DNA of 64,000 nt, from assembly GCF_011397635.1 (NCBI RefSeq), contig NC_064759.1, forward strand, positions 11,924,428 to 11,988,427. The letters run 5' to 3'. Each line of letters begins with the position of its first letter. The stretch's first letter is position 1. The DNA comes from Epinephelus fuscoguttatus (taxonomy: Eukaryota; Chordata; Actinopteri; Perciformes; Serranidae). The translations under genes were made by a program, and so were the position numbers. Below the pieces are notes generated by a model. The model saw nothing but the letters and a program-made list of their open reading frames with translations, made no database searches and was not told where the DNA came from. Shown here piece after piece: positions 1-13,300 of the stretch.

Positions 1-507
1 GGCAGGATCTGAGGGCTTAATTGAGGAGCTGAATTAGTGATTATAAGCCCCCCACTTGCTCACACACTCACACACACTTGCCCCGGGGCACAGTAACGTT
101 AACTGTAATTTCTGTGCAGAAATGTCACACTCCCATCATGCCATGGGCTCTCATTAGCATTTGTGCATATCCACCATGCCCGATAACCACGCATCTCCAA
201 CCTGCGCAACGCGATAAAGGTTCCCCCTCTCAGCCGTAGTGCCACGATAAAGCTTCCACCCTCTGAGCTCTAAGTGAGAGACAGACAGAGACCAGAGGGG
301 GACTGAAAGACCACAGCTGTGTCCAGAATATCAACACTTTTCAATTTTCAAAACAATGTCTTTTCTTCCTCTTCGTTCACCAACTCCCTTCTAGATTCAT
401 TTTCAGTGTCGCGTCCAAGTCTTTCTGATTGGCAGCGGCTTTGGTATGAGTTAGGATGTATGTGAGGTTTAGAGAAACTATGGTAAAAGCGTGTGCAGTG
501 AACGCAC
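1..507. other. TEX10 intron, nothing else recognised
   Basis: This stretch follows the splice donor of the last visible TEX10 exon (GT at 507-506 on the minus strand). I see only a short CA-rich tract near 60-80. No further TEX10 exon could be recognised, so the remaining 3' exons must lie outside the window. Confidence 0.5.
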
Positions 508-3500
508 CTCAACAACATCCCAGTGGTGTGTGAACTGCTCCAGCAAGGTGGGGTAGAGGCTGAGAGGTGAGAGAGGGGAGGGAGGCAGGGCGCTCTCGTC
601 CTCCTGCAGGGTGGCGAGCTTGTCGGACGAGAAGCCCGTCAGGGTGGAGAACAAGAAGCTGAGGTAGTCCGCGTCCTGCACAGCCGCTTCCTGGCTCCCT
701 ACCGACCAGCCGCTCAGAGATGACCTGGAGAACACAACAAGTGAACACAACTGTCGACTCAAAATCTGCGTAACACCCAAAGCTGGAAAGCCACAAGCAT
801 TTTTACAGCTCGTAATTTTTGAATTTTCAGAATTTTACACTTTTATACAACTTATTTCTAAACCATAAAAAATCCTGCTAACGCATTCCTCATCACTTTT
901 CATGGGACTAATCATGATGCCCTGATTTGTGAAAGCAGCACATTGAGAACAATAGTTCACAGAAACACATTTGTGAAAAATTCTTCCTTGTCCCGAGGGG
1001 AGGAAAGAACTGTAACAGTAGAAAATGTGAGTGAATAACAAGTGTGTTTTGTGAAGCCCGGGAGGCACATGCACACAGAACTGTCTTCTCAATACTTCAT
1101 GACGACTTTGCATTCCAGCCTCCCAAAGAGCTCTTTGTATCATACCCATTACACACACATCCCATCCCATCTGAGCTCAGCACTGCCTCCCCTCAATTTA
1201 TATAACACTGCCTTACTGACACAAACAGACATACAGATGCATGCAGATACACACACAGCACTACAGGGAGAGGTAAGCTGTGTGTAACAGAATATACAAA
1301 TTTAAAAATGGCTTTCATTGTCACCCGTAGGTTGGATATCAAACATACAGGGCATCCACATTAGCACCTGTCAACAGGCAGGAACAATTATATGTCAGGA
1401 GTTCATCTGTGAAAGCGCAATACTGCCATCTGATGGTGCTTCAAGTGTCCAGCTACTCCCTAATTCACTTAACTGACTCCGAAAGTGTGTCAAAAATCTC
1501 TCTCCTCGTGGCTTCATGTAAGGTAAACCCAATCTACTTCCACTAACCCCTTGTGTGCATGCCTTTAACACCTCCAACCTGAAATTAAGTGGGTCTTGGC
1601 ACACCTGCAGGATGGAGCGTGGATCGGTTTCAGCGGACCATGCATATACACCTATCAGCTGCAACATTAAAACCACTGACAGGTGAAGTGAATAACATCT
1701 ATCATCTTGTTACAATGCGATGTTCTGCTGGGAAACCTCTGGTCCTGACATTCATGAGAGTGCCAGGACAGATCAATTACGCCCCACGGCGGTGGCCCCC
1801 CCAGAAGGACAATGCACCATGCCACACAACGAAAACTGTTGAGGATTGGCCCGAGGAATGTGACAAAGAGCTCAAGGTGCTGACCTGCAGATTCCCCAGA
1901 TCCCAATCTGATCAAGCATCTGTGGGATGTGCTGGTACCCCGCCTCACAACCTACAGGACTCAAAGGATCAGCTGCCAACACCCTGGTGCCAGACACCAC
2001 CAAAAAGGCCCTACAGAGGATCAGAAGTACCTCAGGGGTATCGACATGTCCCACAATTGCTGAATCAGATTGGGATCTCAGGAATTCTGAGGCTGAGTCA
2101 ATGGCTTGTGCTGACGTCTCTTCTCAAGTCTGACGCATTAGGTTGAAACTTCACTTGTGGATGTGCTAATAAACTGCACTTAAGGGAGCTACAGTGTGTG
2201 TTTATTGGTATCTTTTGGTCCACCATGTACCTTAAATGGTTTTTGGATGTGTGTGACTACTATACTTTTTTGAGAGACGGTAGCTCATAGTCTCAAATAC
2301 TGACCAAACTTTCCTGGGCCATGGAAATAACATTGGAGTTCTTACACTGGATGGTGTTCCCTTTTAATATGCATTATGAACTGCACCCGTGTCTCCTTTT
2401 CCCTCCCTCTCTCTCTCTCTTTTCACTTGTGTTACATAAAATAAAAATATAAAAACAAGAGTGTCCCCCTTCAACACACATGCCAATAAATTGAGGTCAT
2501 GTGGCATCCTGCGAGAGTTTGACGGTTCACAAGCTCACCGGAAGTGTATGATACGAATCAGAGAGGCGGCGAGGCCGGCAGAGAATCGTCCAGCTGTGCA
2601 GCAGCAGCTCAAATTGGCCAGAAGAGACTGGGACATCTTGGGGAGAAAGTAGAGCAGCTGCACCATTTGTTGCTGGGACTCTGCTGGTAACAGCACCACA
2701 GCTCCGTCCTGTGGATCTACATACACACACAGACACAGACACAGACACAGACACACACACACAGATGCACACTTCACATGTAATTGCGCAGAAACAGCAC
2801 TGCCCTACATCCTCAGGGGATATAAAATGAAGCTCTGCGAAGAAAATTTAAGAGATACCAGGAAAACCAGACTATGTTCGGACCAGTAAAAAAAGACACA
2901 GAGGCATAGCCACTACAGTAAGGGCTCAGATAATGTGTGTGTGCGTGGTGTTCTGTCTTTCTCTGACGCACATGCTGATGTCAGAAGCCCTCAGACAAAA
3001 GGAGTCTTGTGATGGTGAATTGCTGGCTCTGCGTCAGTTTCTATCTGACCCCCCCTTCCTCTTCTCCTGGCCCCCTCTGTCACACACCAGCCTAACTATC
3101 AAACCATCCTCAGAGCAGCGGATGTGTACGGGCTTATCACAGCTTTCAGCCTCTGGTTGTAGTTCAGTCATACAAAGTTGTCTTGGGTGGGAAACATGGA
3201 GTTACATCGCCTCCTAGGGAAACTGCGGAGTAACTTGTGGTTCATAATTCTCTTAGTGACATTATTCTCTTTGGTAATCTGACCACTGTTGCTTTATTCT
3301 GTGTTGTATTTAATACATTTATTTTTCATTAATTCAGTAGTGTAAATAAGACACATCTTAATAGAAAGCTTGTTTTTTATTGCATCTCCCTTTAAAGGTC
3401 CAATGTGTTATATTCAGGGGGATTTAGTGGCATCTAGCAGTGAGGACTGCAGACTGCAACCAGCTCAAACTTCTCCTCCTCGAAACAAATGGACCCAATG

Positions 3501-6500
3501 ATTTAACCTAGCAGAAACATGGAATAAAGCAGTTTCACATTCAAAATAATCTGTGTTTTTTAACACTCTTGTCACGGAGGTGCTGCTAACTAGTGTGGCC
3601 AACGTGAAAACACAAATGACCCTGTCTAGAGCCAGTCTGTCTCATTCTAAGGTAACGAGAACACAGCGATTCTTATTTTCAGGTGATTATACACTATAGA
3701 AAACATACAATTTTATATTACACCCACACGCACTCACTGACTCCCTGAATGTAGACTGTGGCTATAAACCTGCCATTAGCTGACTATTTAGGCCCCTTTG
3801 CTATCTACTTGTTAAGGTTTTCAAAATCCCGTTCACTACAGGAAACAACAGCAGCAATATCTGAGCTAACTTTATTAAAATGGCACGTTATGACAAAGAT
3901 TTGGATTGTGCAATAAGGCATGCCTGCTCTGTCCTTTCTGTGAATTGTTATTAAGATCTACAACACATAAAACAACTTGTGAATACACCTCGGAATAGTC
4001 CAGAGTCCATCTACTACCAAGACTCCCATGCCCAGTGTTCATCCATTTTCTAAAAATGATCAGCCTGAGTTTATTTGCACGACTTCACCAATTTACTGAC
4101 CCGTACCGCTTCACACAAGCTTCTGGCTGTTGTGATAATGCTCTGCAAGAGCCACATACAGTAGCAAATTATCTGTGGTTTTATTGGGTCCAGTGAGCTC
4201 CTCCAGTGCAGTCAGGCTTCACCTCTAGGGCACGGATTATCATATTATGTTTATCGGTTTATCAGTAAAAATTTAATAAGGCAGTCAACATTTGTCATGT
4301 TGCTGGTTTTTGTGGTGTTTTGTCTGGCGGAGATTAGTCATTTTAATGACTGTGCTCACCGCCCAATGTGCAAATGGTCCACCAAAACAAGTTCTCTCCT
4401 TGACACTATTTTGCAACGGCATGGACGCTGCATCCTGGTCATAGCATCGCCCAGGGCCCTTGTGATTGGTTTAAAGAGATAGAAACCTTTCTATAACACT
4501 GTGGAGACAAGACTGGCTATGCAAGACTGTGTAAGATATCAGATTCTCTCTGATCATTGTCTCTTTGTTTGTCCCTTTAATTGAATGTCCGTACCGTAGA
4601 GCCTGCAGGCGTGTGTCTGCAGACTGTTCAGAAGGTCTTTGTGGCCACGAGATGCAGCAGCCTGGATGGACAGGATGAGTCGTGCAGAGAGAGCAGGGTT
4701 ACGGTGGCCCAGCTGGGACAACTGCACAGGAAGAGATGCCAACCAACGACACAGCACCTTACTCCTTCAGAGAGACAGAGGGAAGAATAACATACATAAA
4801 GGTGCATGTGAACCAAATGTAGCTACAGTTATGGTAAGGAATGTGTCCGGATAAGAAGGCACATGTTTAACTGTTGCGTCTAAGGACAAATAAATATGTA
4901 AACATGTTTTCGTTACATCAACACAGACCTAAAAAATACACATCTACAATGCATCATTTTAATTATTACCAACAAGGTTTCAGGGTGTTTCGAGGAAGTG
5001 TGAGTTTTGTTTTCGTCTAAATATTCACAGATTCATCTGATCAGATAACCAGACCGCTAGTGCCAGCTGACCTTGTGAGATGTAGTCTGGCTGTGCGAGA
5101 CTGTTAAGCAATTATGCAAGGATATTGTGTTTTCTCCTACAAATCAGGTACAAGTACATTTAGCTGTATACAAGTGCAGTAAATTTCCGAATGCTGAAAC
5201 AATGACTGAGGTTACCTCGCTATGTGTGTGTGTCCTTGTTCCTGCAGGTAGAGCTTGCTATAGAAAGACAGCAGCAGAGATCGTGTCTGCAGAGTCAGGT
5301 GCCTCTGCTTGTAGTAGACGTACACTGCTGCCAACAGGTCCTCTGTCACTGCTGCACAAATACAAACACACAGACAGATATTAATGTCAAAATGACATTT
5401 AAAGATGTCTTCTAGTTCATAATCCAGTGACCTATACGTTTGTTATAATGTACTGAAATTTGTGAGAGTGTACTGTGGTCAACATCACCTTATTAATATC
5501 AGTGAATGCTTCTAATCTTATTTAATTCATGCTTTTACATGTAATTAAAATCAGACATTTTCACAATACACCTCACATGCTTACTTTTGCTCCTCTGTGT
5601 GAGCACCATCTTCCACACAGTACCCAGCAGCATGTGGAGCTGCCTGCAGCTCAGTTTCATTCCGCTGCTCAGAGTGTCTCGCACAAACGTTCTCAGAGGT
5701 GTCAGCCAGTCTCCGTCCGTCTCTCGGCCGAGTCCTTGCCTCTGGCTGAGGGACACCATCACCTGGCAAAGTGTGATGTTAAGGGCCAGAGGCTCCACTG
5801 TTAATCCTGGGACGGCTGCACTCTGCTTACTTCTACAGGAAGGGCGGTGGGATCACAGGAGTTAGAGCGAGTTTAGTCCTTCATAACAGTAGGTATAAAA
5901 AGAAGATCCTGCTTAGTTTATTCAGAGATGATTCTGAACATTAAGGGGTAACTTTCCTATTTTCAAATCTTGACCCTACTTTCCCGTGATTATGTGTCTA
6001 AGTGACTAATAGGAACAACACTTGCAGAAACTGGTCCAGCACTGAGTGAGACTGCTGCATCCAGCAGCGGCAAAACAAGCCACTCTGGGTATTTTTGTGC
6101 ACTGTCAATTTATGTCCACTACAAGTGCTTGTTTTTGTCACTGGCAGGCTCAGGTTGATATTTTGTGTCAGACAACATTATGGAAAGGATCCTTACAGAG
6201 GTCAACCTCTTTGTTAAAGGGTAACATCCTTTTTGTTTAACCAGAACAGCCTCAAAAATCACCATCGCCAAACACACCAGACTCCATTTAAATAAACAGT
6301 AATTTAAGCATGCATAGAGCCAGCATATTTTTACATCTAACTGGGTGACTTAAGGGTTTATTTCAACCCAACCAGAGTTGGTGATTGTTAGAACAGTGGG
6401 AATACAAACAAGGACTGTTTTTTAGTGTTTCATTTTGTTTCTGTTAACTTTGAATTAAGGGTGTTTTATGATGCTACAATTACTGTTTATTTAAATGGAG

Positions 6501-9092
6501 TCTGGTGTTTCTGATGATAGCAATTTTGAAGCTGTTTATGGTGAAACAAAAAGGATTATATTCTTATCCTTTTCCACCAAATTAGCTCTGGTACTTAAAC
6601 CAGTTCCCTTCAGTATTAGTTCAGTAGTAGGAGTTCAGAACTTTGGAGCTATGTAGCAAACCAGCTCACATTCTCACCAGTTTGGCATGGAACAATTGTT
6701 ATCAATGATGTGTCATCAACAGAAGGCATCGCACAACACACACTGGAGTACACGCAAACTTTTGTTCTGTTATTGCAGATATTTGTTTTTACCCCAAAAA
6801 GAAGCATAGACCATCTAATAATGAGACCACTGCTCATTCTTTTTCAGACAATTTCTCACTTGAATTCTCCCTTGTTGCCTTTTCCATCTTCTCTTTCCAA
6901 CCTGTAGAATATGAGACACCCAGTGATGTCGTCACCATTCGCCCTTCAGGTCGAGGAAAACCACTATTTTTTGGTTCCACTTGAGAACCAACTTTTCAAG
7001 TTTTGAACCAATTTATTTCTGGTCAAAATTAGGTGCAAGAAACGGAAAGAACCAATTCCAATTTGGGGGCAAAGGTGTATTAATGTAATCTGAGCCTGTC
7101 AGAGGCCAAAACAAGCACTTTCATTGCCCGTAAGGATTACATTGAAGCCTGTTTTGCTGCTGATGACTGCAACGGTCTCACTCAGAACTGGACCTATTCC
7201 CAAAATTGTTGTTCGGATTAGCCACTTAGACAAAAACATGTGGGAAAATAGAGTCCAGGTTAAAAAATACCAAAGCTACCCTTTAAAGGAAGGGGGGTGT
7301 TAGCTTGAGATATTAACAATGATGTTCCTTACCTTTTGAGATCAACCTTCTTCTTATGTTTGGGTGTATCCAGAGTATCGTAGGGAAAGTTTTTCATGAA
7401 GTGCTGCTTAAAATCTCCCAGGTATTCTTTGTAGAACCAAGCATCCTACACAAAGACAAGACATTTTTTTAAGCAAACCTTTCCTTGTACAAGAAATAGC
7501 TTTGTGATATTTGCGCTCTCCATGTCTCACCAGTGCATCCTGGTGCTCCTGCTGTGGTGCCAATTTTCTCAGCAGCTGCAGAATCGACAACACCTGGAAC
7601 ATTACCGACATGGCATCGGGACTGAGCAGGTGAGCGCCGTCTGTGGTGTTTGATGGAGAGTCACTGGTACTGGCTTCTACCCACACTTCCAGTAGAAGAG
7701 GCACCAGTGTGGCTGCGAAGCTCTGGACAGCCTCAGCTGAGTCCAGACCCTCACCCACTGTGGGTCCAGGGTCTACTTCTGGTCTACACAGCGAGAGAAT
7801 GTAATAAAATAATTGATTAAATTCAACTGAAACAAAGTTGATAATCTGTTATGTTTATATAAATCCCATCTGATTCGTATTTCTTGATGGTTACAGGACT
7901 TAGGGATATTATACCTGAGTTGGAAGGTGGACCGTGGAGTTGGTTTGGCCCCAGAATGCTCATACACCTTAACTCCAACCCTGCTGTAGGTGAGCTCTTC
8001 CCAGGTGAGATGCAGAGGTGTAAGCCTGCCCTCTTCACGGGAGCCAAACACTCCTTCAGTTGGGACAAAAATATCACTTTCTTCAACTACTGCCTGCAGA
8101 AAGCGCCCAAGCCTGAAACACAAGTGAAACAAAACAAAAGGTTAGCAGCAGCTAGAATTAAATTCTTCAGATTCTGTGTGTACATGGCCTCCATACCTGA
8201 GGAGCACTGAGAGTCGCCACTGCTGACTGGTCACTGCCCTGCTGGGGTTGACTGACAGTGCCCAGGTCCGTCCCTTAGCATCCTGGGCCTTTTTCTTGGC
8301 TCCTCCACTAGTTTGTCTGTGAGATATCAACTCTAGGAAGTCAGTGAGGAGTACTGCAGGCCGTGCTGCTAGCAGAGCAGGGTAGTGCTCCAGCAACACA
8401 TCAAGGACCTTCATGGCGTCCTCCTGGATGCCTGCCTCGATGTGGCTCATGGCACAAGACAGGTGGGCACTGAGGAGGGGGAAAAATGGTGCTACTCGTT
8501 CTGCAGGCACAGACTGTGCAATGAACCTGAAAGCAGAGCACAGTTTAGACAGTTTATAAGACACAAAAGCTACTTATTGTGTTGCTGTACTCCTGTATCA
8601 GTGTTGCTTCACAAACCTGAGCACTCGTGTAGCTGCCATACGAACATTGCCATCCTTGTCTGTGAAAACAGCTGCCACTTCAGAGAGCAGTCGAGAGAGA
8701 TGCTGCTCTAGCAGAGAGGGATTAAGGGACAGCAGCTCTCTCAAGCCCAACAAGGCACTATTTTTCACATTGGCATTGTAATGGTGGAGCTGGGACAGGA
8801 GGTCCTGGTGAGGTAGGATGGAAGAGAGAAAAAAAAGACACATTGTGGTATTCCCAAAATGCATTTGTAGTGATAGCAAGTGAGGTGTAAACACAGATGG
8901 AGAGCTTACATTGATACCAAGCTGCCTGTGTGTGGTGGGGCCACTTGTGTCTCTCTTCAGCTGCTCTGTTAGATGGATTCCCTTTGTGCGAAAGTTGGTG
9001 TTGGTGGCATTATCAGCTTTGGGCTTCGTCTTCCCCACCTTTAACTTGACCTTCTGGAAGTCATCCTGTCTCTTCTTCTTCTTGGACTTCAT
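508..9092 (-). CDS. tex10: TEX10 (testis-expressed 10; Ipi1-like), 3' end missing
   Basis: TEX10 is a nuclear HEAT-repeat protein of the PELP1-TEX10-WDR18 (rixosome/5FMC) complex, which acts in ITS2 processing and 60S maturation. I recognise it from its lysine-rich N-terminus ([11 protein letters not shown]), the motif [19 protein letters not shown], the motif [20 protein letters not shown] and the later segment [16 protein letters not shown]. Coding exons on the minus strand, 5' to 3': 9092-8910, 8804-8617, 8526-8197, 8112-7915, 7783-7531, 7445-7333, 5832-5585, 5351-5216, 4764-4595, 2716-2539 and 724-508. All junctions have AG/GT and keep the frame, giving 738 residues. Human TEX10 is about 929, so the last exons lie left of base 1. 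The start ATG at 9092 follows an acceptor-like CAG, so a 5' UTR intron is likely. The acceptor at 5351 could instead be 3 nt downstream. Head-to-head with the zinc-finger gene at 10 kb. Confidence 0.93.
1630..2165 (+). mobile_element. Decayed Tc1/mariner-like repeat fragment
   Basis: This lies in the TEX10 intron between exons 724-508 and 2716-2539. It resembles a common teleost repeat derived from a Tc1/mariner-like transposase. Around 1800-1830 the DNA reads as a broken version of the DNAPCH catalytic block, and near 1895-1930 as a broken PDPN...EHLWDVL block. Both are scrambled by indels, so no transposase survives. The open frame at 1589-2146 is a by-product and I do not call it a gene. 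I did not find clear terminal repeats. Confidence 0.55.
2719..2764. repeat. CA/CACAGA simple repeat
   Basis: A short run of CA and CACAGA units lies immediately beside the acceptor of the TEX10 exon at 2716-2539, in the polypyrimidine/upstream part of that intron on the minus strand. Confidence 0.8.
3390..3730. repeat. Teleost MITE-like repeat in TEX10 intron
   Basis: The stretch begins with AAAGGTCCAATGTGTTATAT and continues with the GTGGCATCTAGCAGTGAG phrase typical of a widespread teleost non-autonomous repeat. I could not define both termini. The rest of the intron (about 2765-4594) shows no other feature I can name. Confidence 0.45.
5944..7288. mobile_element. Long foldback (inverted-repeat) element with a nested insertion
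   Basis: Most of the TEX10 intron between exons 7445-7333 and 5832-5585 is one foldback element. The left arm (about 5944-6304) matches the reverse complement of two right-hand blocks: about 6477-6562, including a 28-bp essentially perfect inverted copy of CCAGACTCCATTTAAATAAA, and about 7070-7288. The right-hand blocks are separated by about 500 bp (6563-7065) of different sequence. That insert begins CCTTTTCCACC and contains GGTTCC/GAACC motifs typical of a teleost hAT-like MITE. The simplest reading is a foldback element later hit by a second element. No transposase is present. Confidence 0.6.
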
Positions 9093-10353
9093 CCCTGCAG
9101 TCTACACTGCTCTCTGTGTAACCAGACATGCAGGTGAGATGATAACTGAATGAGTGCATTAATTTCATTAAGAATCACACTGGCCACAGGCACGTTTAAA
9201 CATGGCGGGTCAAATATGATAACATAAATTTTGCTTTCAGTTTTTACTCCGAATAATCAAACCAGGGGAGCTTAATCCACAGAGGCACAATAACTGCACC
9301 TAAGCTAAGACAGATAGCTTGTAGCTAACTGTCTCGTAGCGCATCATGCACGGCTGTTCTTTATTTTACTCACCACAAGGAAAAAAGTCTTGGTTGTTAC
9401 AGTCAGAATACTATACAGCATCAAACACTCACTCGGTGTGAGTAGCACCCTGCTAACAATTATCAATACACATATATAAAAAAAGAAAATATTCAGTTTT
9501 CTATCTCGTGTTGATAGCTTGGGTCCTCAAACCCTGTGTACAGTCTCGTTATATGTTCAGCCCACAACGGCTGCGGGGCTTAAAACATAAAATCTATTTA
9601 ACTGGGACTCTGTAGACGCTTCAAATATGCCCAAGCACACATACGTGTAATAAAAATGAATAAAACACAAATTAGTCCTGAAAATAATTTACGTTTTCGG
9701 TATCTTGTTTAATTTCCCTCCAGCAAAGTGTAACGGTAAACCCCGGCGTACAAAACGAACGTCTTGGTATAGTTGTCCACACAAGTGCCTGTAAAATATT
9801 TCGATAATTAGTAAATAAAATAAAAAAAATAAAAATAATAATTTGAATGTTATAATAACCAAAATTGAACGATTTGCTGTGACTCAATTTTACTCACGTT
9901 TTTATGAGGGTGCTTTTGGGTTTTGTTATAAAATAGTTAAAATTTCTTCTTCTTTTTTTTTTTAAACAGGCAAAGTCAGTACTTCCTGTTCTCCTGTTCC
10001 TGCTGTGGGCTTTGTGTTTTTAACATCGTAACTAACGTTAGCCTTCTCTGCGACCTTGTCTTCTGAGGAACTCCCAGTTTGCATTAAAATATCTCAGGTA
10101 AGTTAAGTAATATTATCTTATTGTTTAAGGAGCGGAGATATATGTGATATTAGGCGTTTGGGTCTGTTTACATATTTTTACAGCTAGCGTAATGTTGTTA
10201 AAAAGCCAAGTTAAGGCTCGGCGGGGCCTGAGATTGAACGAAACAACGCATAACTGCTAATAGCGCTATCTTAAGAGTGTGTATCTGCCCTAATGGGAAT
10301 CACTTGGGATTGAGTGTTTTTCGTTTAATACGATTATTTTCTTTGCCCCACAG
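9093..10353. promoter_or_regulatory. Shared TEX10 / zinc-finger gene upstream region
   Basis: About 1.3 kb separates the divergent TEX10 start codon (9092) from the first coding exon of the zinc-finger gene (10354). It must hold the noncoding first exons and promoters of both genes. A noncoding exon of the plus-strand gene ends at 10097, with the strong donor CAG|GTAAGT. An ETS-like ACTTCCTG lies near 9980. Minus-strand donors of the GTGAGT type, possible ends of a TEX10 first exon, occur near 9374 and 9895. No TATA box is obvious. Transcription start sites cannot be fixed from the sequence. Confidence 0.5.
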
Positions 10354-10360
10354 CGTACAA

Positions 10361-13300
10361 ATGGATAACATGGAGGTTCAGGCTTCAGCCACCCAGCCGC
10401 CACCTAAAAACGGGCCGCAGTCGAACCAAAAGAGAAACGCCAGGGTAAGTATCACATCCAGCCTGTACTAACGCCACTTTCAATCAAATATACACGATTG
10501 AAAATGATGAAAGCGCGTTGGTATTACCTCACATATTGAGATGCTGAGCGCTCTTGAAGGAAACATGATTTCCTTTTGATATTTCTTCCCATATTAATGA
10601 CACTGTACACTGGCTGTTGGTGATGCCTCATGGAGAGCCAGGCGGCAGCAGTCCTTGGCGGGTGGACTTGGTGTCAGTCTCTGTGCTCTCAGGCTTGGTT
10701 GTATTTGCACTCTGGTTTATGAAAACCCCACTCAGTGGTCTGGGCCTTGCTATCACTGTTGTGGTTTAAAGGGATTTGTTAGCACCAGTTTTGCAAAGTC
10801 CAGTTTGTCTGCTTTACGATGCAAACATTTCTTCAGTGTTCCGAAACTGCTCAAAGTTTTCACTTCTTCTCAGATTTGACATTGAGATTTATTCGTGATG
10901 TGACCGGGGTTCTCTGAACCAGATCCCAGTGGCAGGCTACTCAGTTTTTACTTCTGAGTGCTGCCACACTCAAAACTAGAAAGGCCTGTAAAACAGCTGC
11001 AAAACTAACCATCACTACTACACTCTAACGAAATTACGTACAAAACATCCCACTGTTATGCTTGTGAATTTGCTATATAAAGAAATTCATAAAGCACACA
11101 TGCAGAATTTGAATTTCTCTTATGGAATTCATCTTGTCTCTGCTTTAGTTACTGCCATGATGATAGCAAGAGATGAGCCCAAATCCAAGCTACAAACGGT
11201 CTCAGAAACTACTTCCATATTTTCAGACAACTTACAATTCAAACTGGCATTGGTCTCCTCTGTGCTCTGAATGTTTAGCTGTTATTTCATTATTTGGGTT
11301 TGCTGTTCTCATCTTTCAAACTTAGTTTCAGGTCTCCCAAATACACCACACTGGGTGTGAGGCCACAATACACATCTTAATTTTGTTCTCTTGTGAAAAT
11401 TACTGAGGTCTTGACCTCAGTGTTCTTTAATGGGGCCACTGTGGATATGTTTGCATATTGACCTTTTAGCCTTCATTCAGGGTATCAGCTCTTTCTCTTT
11501 CTTCCCTATGAAATAATGAATTGAAATGTTGCTGTTCTACATTCTCATTTAATGAGAATTTAGACTGATCACCAGACTACATGATTTTGGGACTGCTTAA
11601 ACACTTGTCTCTTTGACTTTCGCTGCTTGATGCAGAGGTCATGGAGAATAAGGAAAATAATGGCTCTCTGGCATACATAGTGTGGCGGACGAGGACGAGG
11701 AGTTCAGTCCTCTGCTAAGTGTCATCCTGTCACTAATGCCTGTATGTGTCTCTCTCCTTCATGTGGGTTTATCCCCTCCATTTACAGAGAAAGCAGCCGC
11801 AGCATTCTGCTGAAATAGGTAAGTAATTTAAACACGGTGCCAGTGCTGAGAGTTGAAGCTTGAGATCTTGATTTCACTGCTTCATGTCATGGGTGGTGGC
11901 ATGTTCACCACTCTTGGAGACTCACACTCTCAGAGACTGTTGTGGTGCCATCCATGGGTTTGATCTGTGGAGATCAGTGTTTGCCACTGCAGAAAGAATC
12001 CTGCAAAACATATTCCAGTACCTTGCAACAACTTTCCTGTTCACTGTCCATTTTTCATCATTTAGGTAGTTTAAAAAAATATACTGAACAATCTTAGAAG
12101 TGTGAACCCATTCTCCTAAGATGTTGCTACATTGAAGACCACCACCATAAGCTCCATGAGTCCGTGCTGACGCCTAGACATGGTTTAAAAGCAGCGGGAC
12201 ATACAGTAATACAACCATGGATCTGCAATGGCTGCTGATGAAGTTTTAATGCACTTTTTGTGCTGTCATGGTTGTATAAACCTTTTTTTTCCCTCCCACA
12301 AGATATTTTTTAACACTGCTGAATGCAGTATTCATTTTTTGTTTAGTGGCCTGTGCTACACTGAGTGAAAATATGTCATATTACTTTAATACTTATTAAC
12401 AGTAAACCATACTGTCTTATTTTAAATCATGCAGGCATTTATTTGTGCGTTCACAGTTGGAAACCTTCATAGTGCGACACAGAAATGTTTTTTCTGTGGT
12501 TGGGCACAGCAAGAGGCGACACGGCATAGGAGCTGGTGTCCTGCAGCCCAGTTTGGGCCTAAACAGGGGTTAGCTGAGAACTGCTGTTCCTGTTCTCCCC
12601 CCAGGTTTCAATTGCACACAAGGAGTTTGGGTTTCTAATGGTTGTTCAGTTCAGAAAGACAAATTAAACTTCATTGGTCATCTGACACTGCAAGCAGTGT
12701 AAAAAATCACACACTTTATTAACATAAGTGTCTTCTACACTATGGTGACAGGTTTCTCCCCAGAAATGTGTATTAAATTGGCTCGTTGAACTAATTTGTT
12801 GGGCATGAACTTTGTTGTCTCACTTGTTCATCAGCTTTAGGTCATTGTAAAGCTTTTGTGCTGAACATTGTTGTATTTTCCCAGTATTCACCAAAGGGAC
12901 ATCTATACAGACCCTGCCCTCTCTCAGCAAACAGCTGAAGGTTGTCACAGAGTGTGTCATTGGTAAGCAGACAGGCTATGTCCCTCACATACATCTACTT
13001 TACCTCCATGCCTTCCTATATGGAATACAGTTCTTGTATGCATGACTCATAACCATCATGTCTACAGGTCTTCAGTATGTGTGGGAGTACCGCAGCCCCA
13101 GTAAATCTGTCCCACCACACTACCAGTGCAAGCTCTGCACCGTCTCCCGCTTGCAGCATGATATGCTCGCCCATGTGAAAGGCTGGAAGCACAGCTTCAG
13201 ATACCTGGTGAGTGTTGCTGGTTTCTTAATCCGCCTCAAAGGCGTCATGTGATGAGGTTACTTGAAATATTTCTCTGCGGTGTATGCACAGAAAAAGATC

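Noticed and set aside
1589-2146. 185-codon plus-strand frame
   Set aside because: Lies over a decayed transposon in a TEX10 intron; its translation is not the transposase frame throughout.
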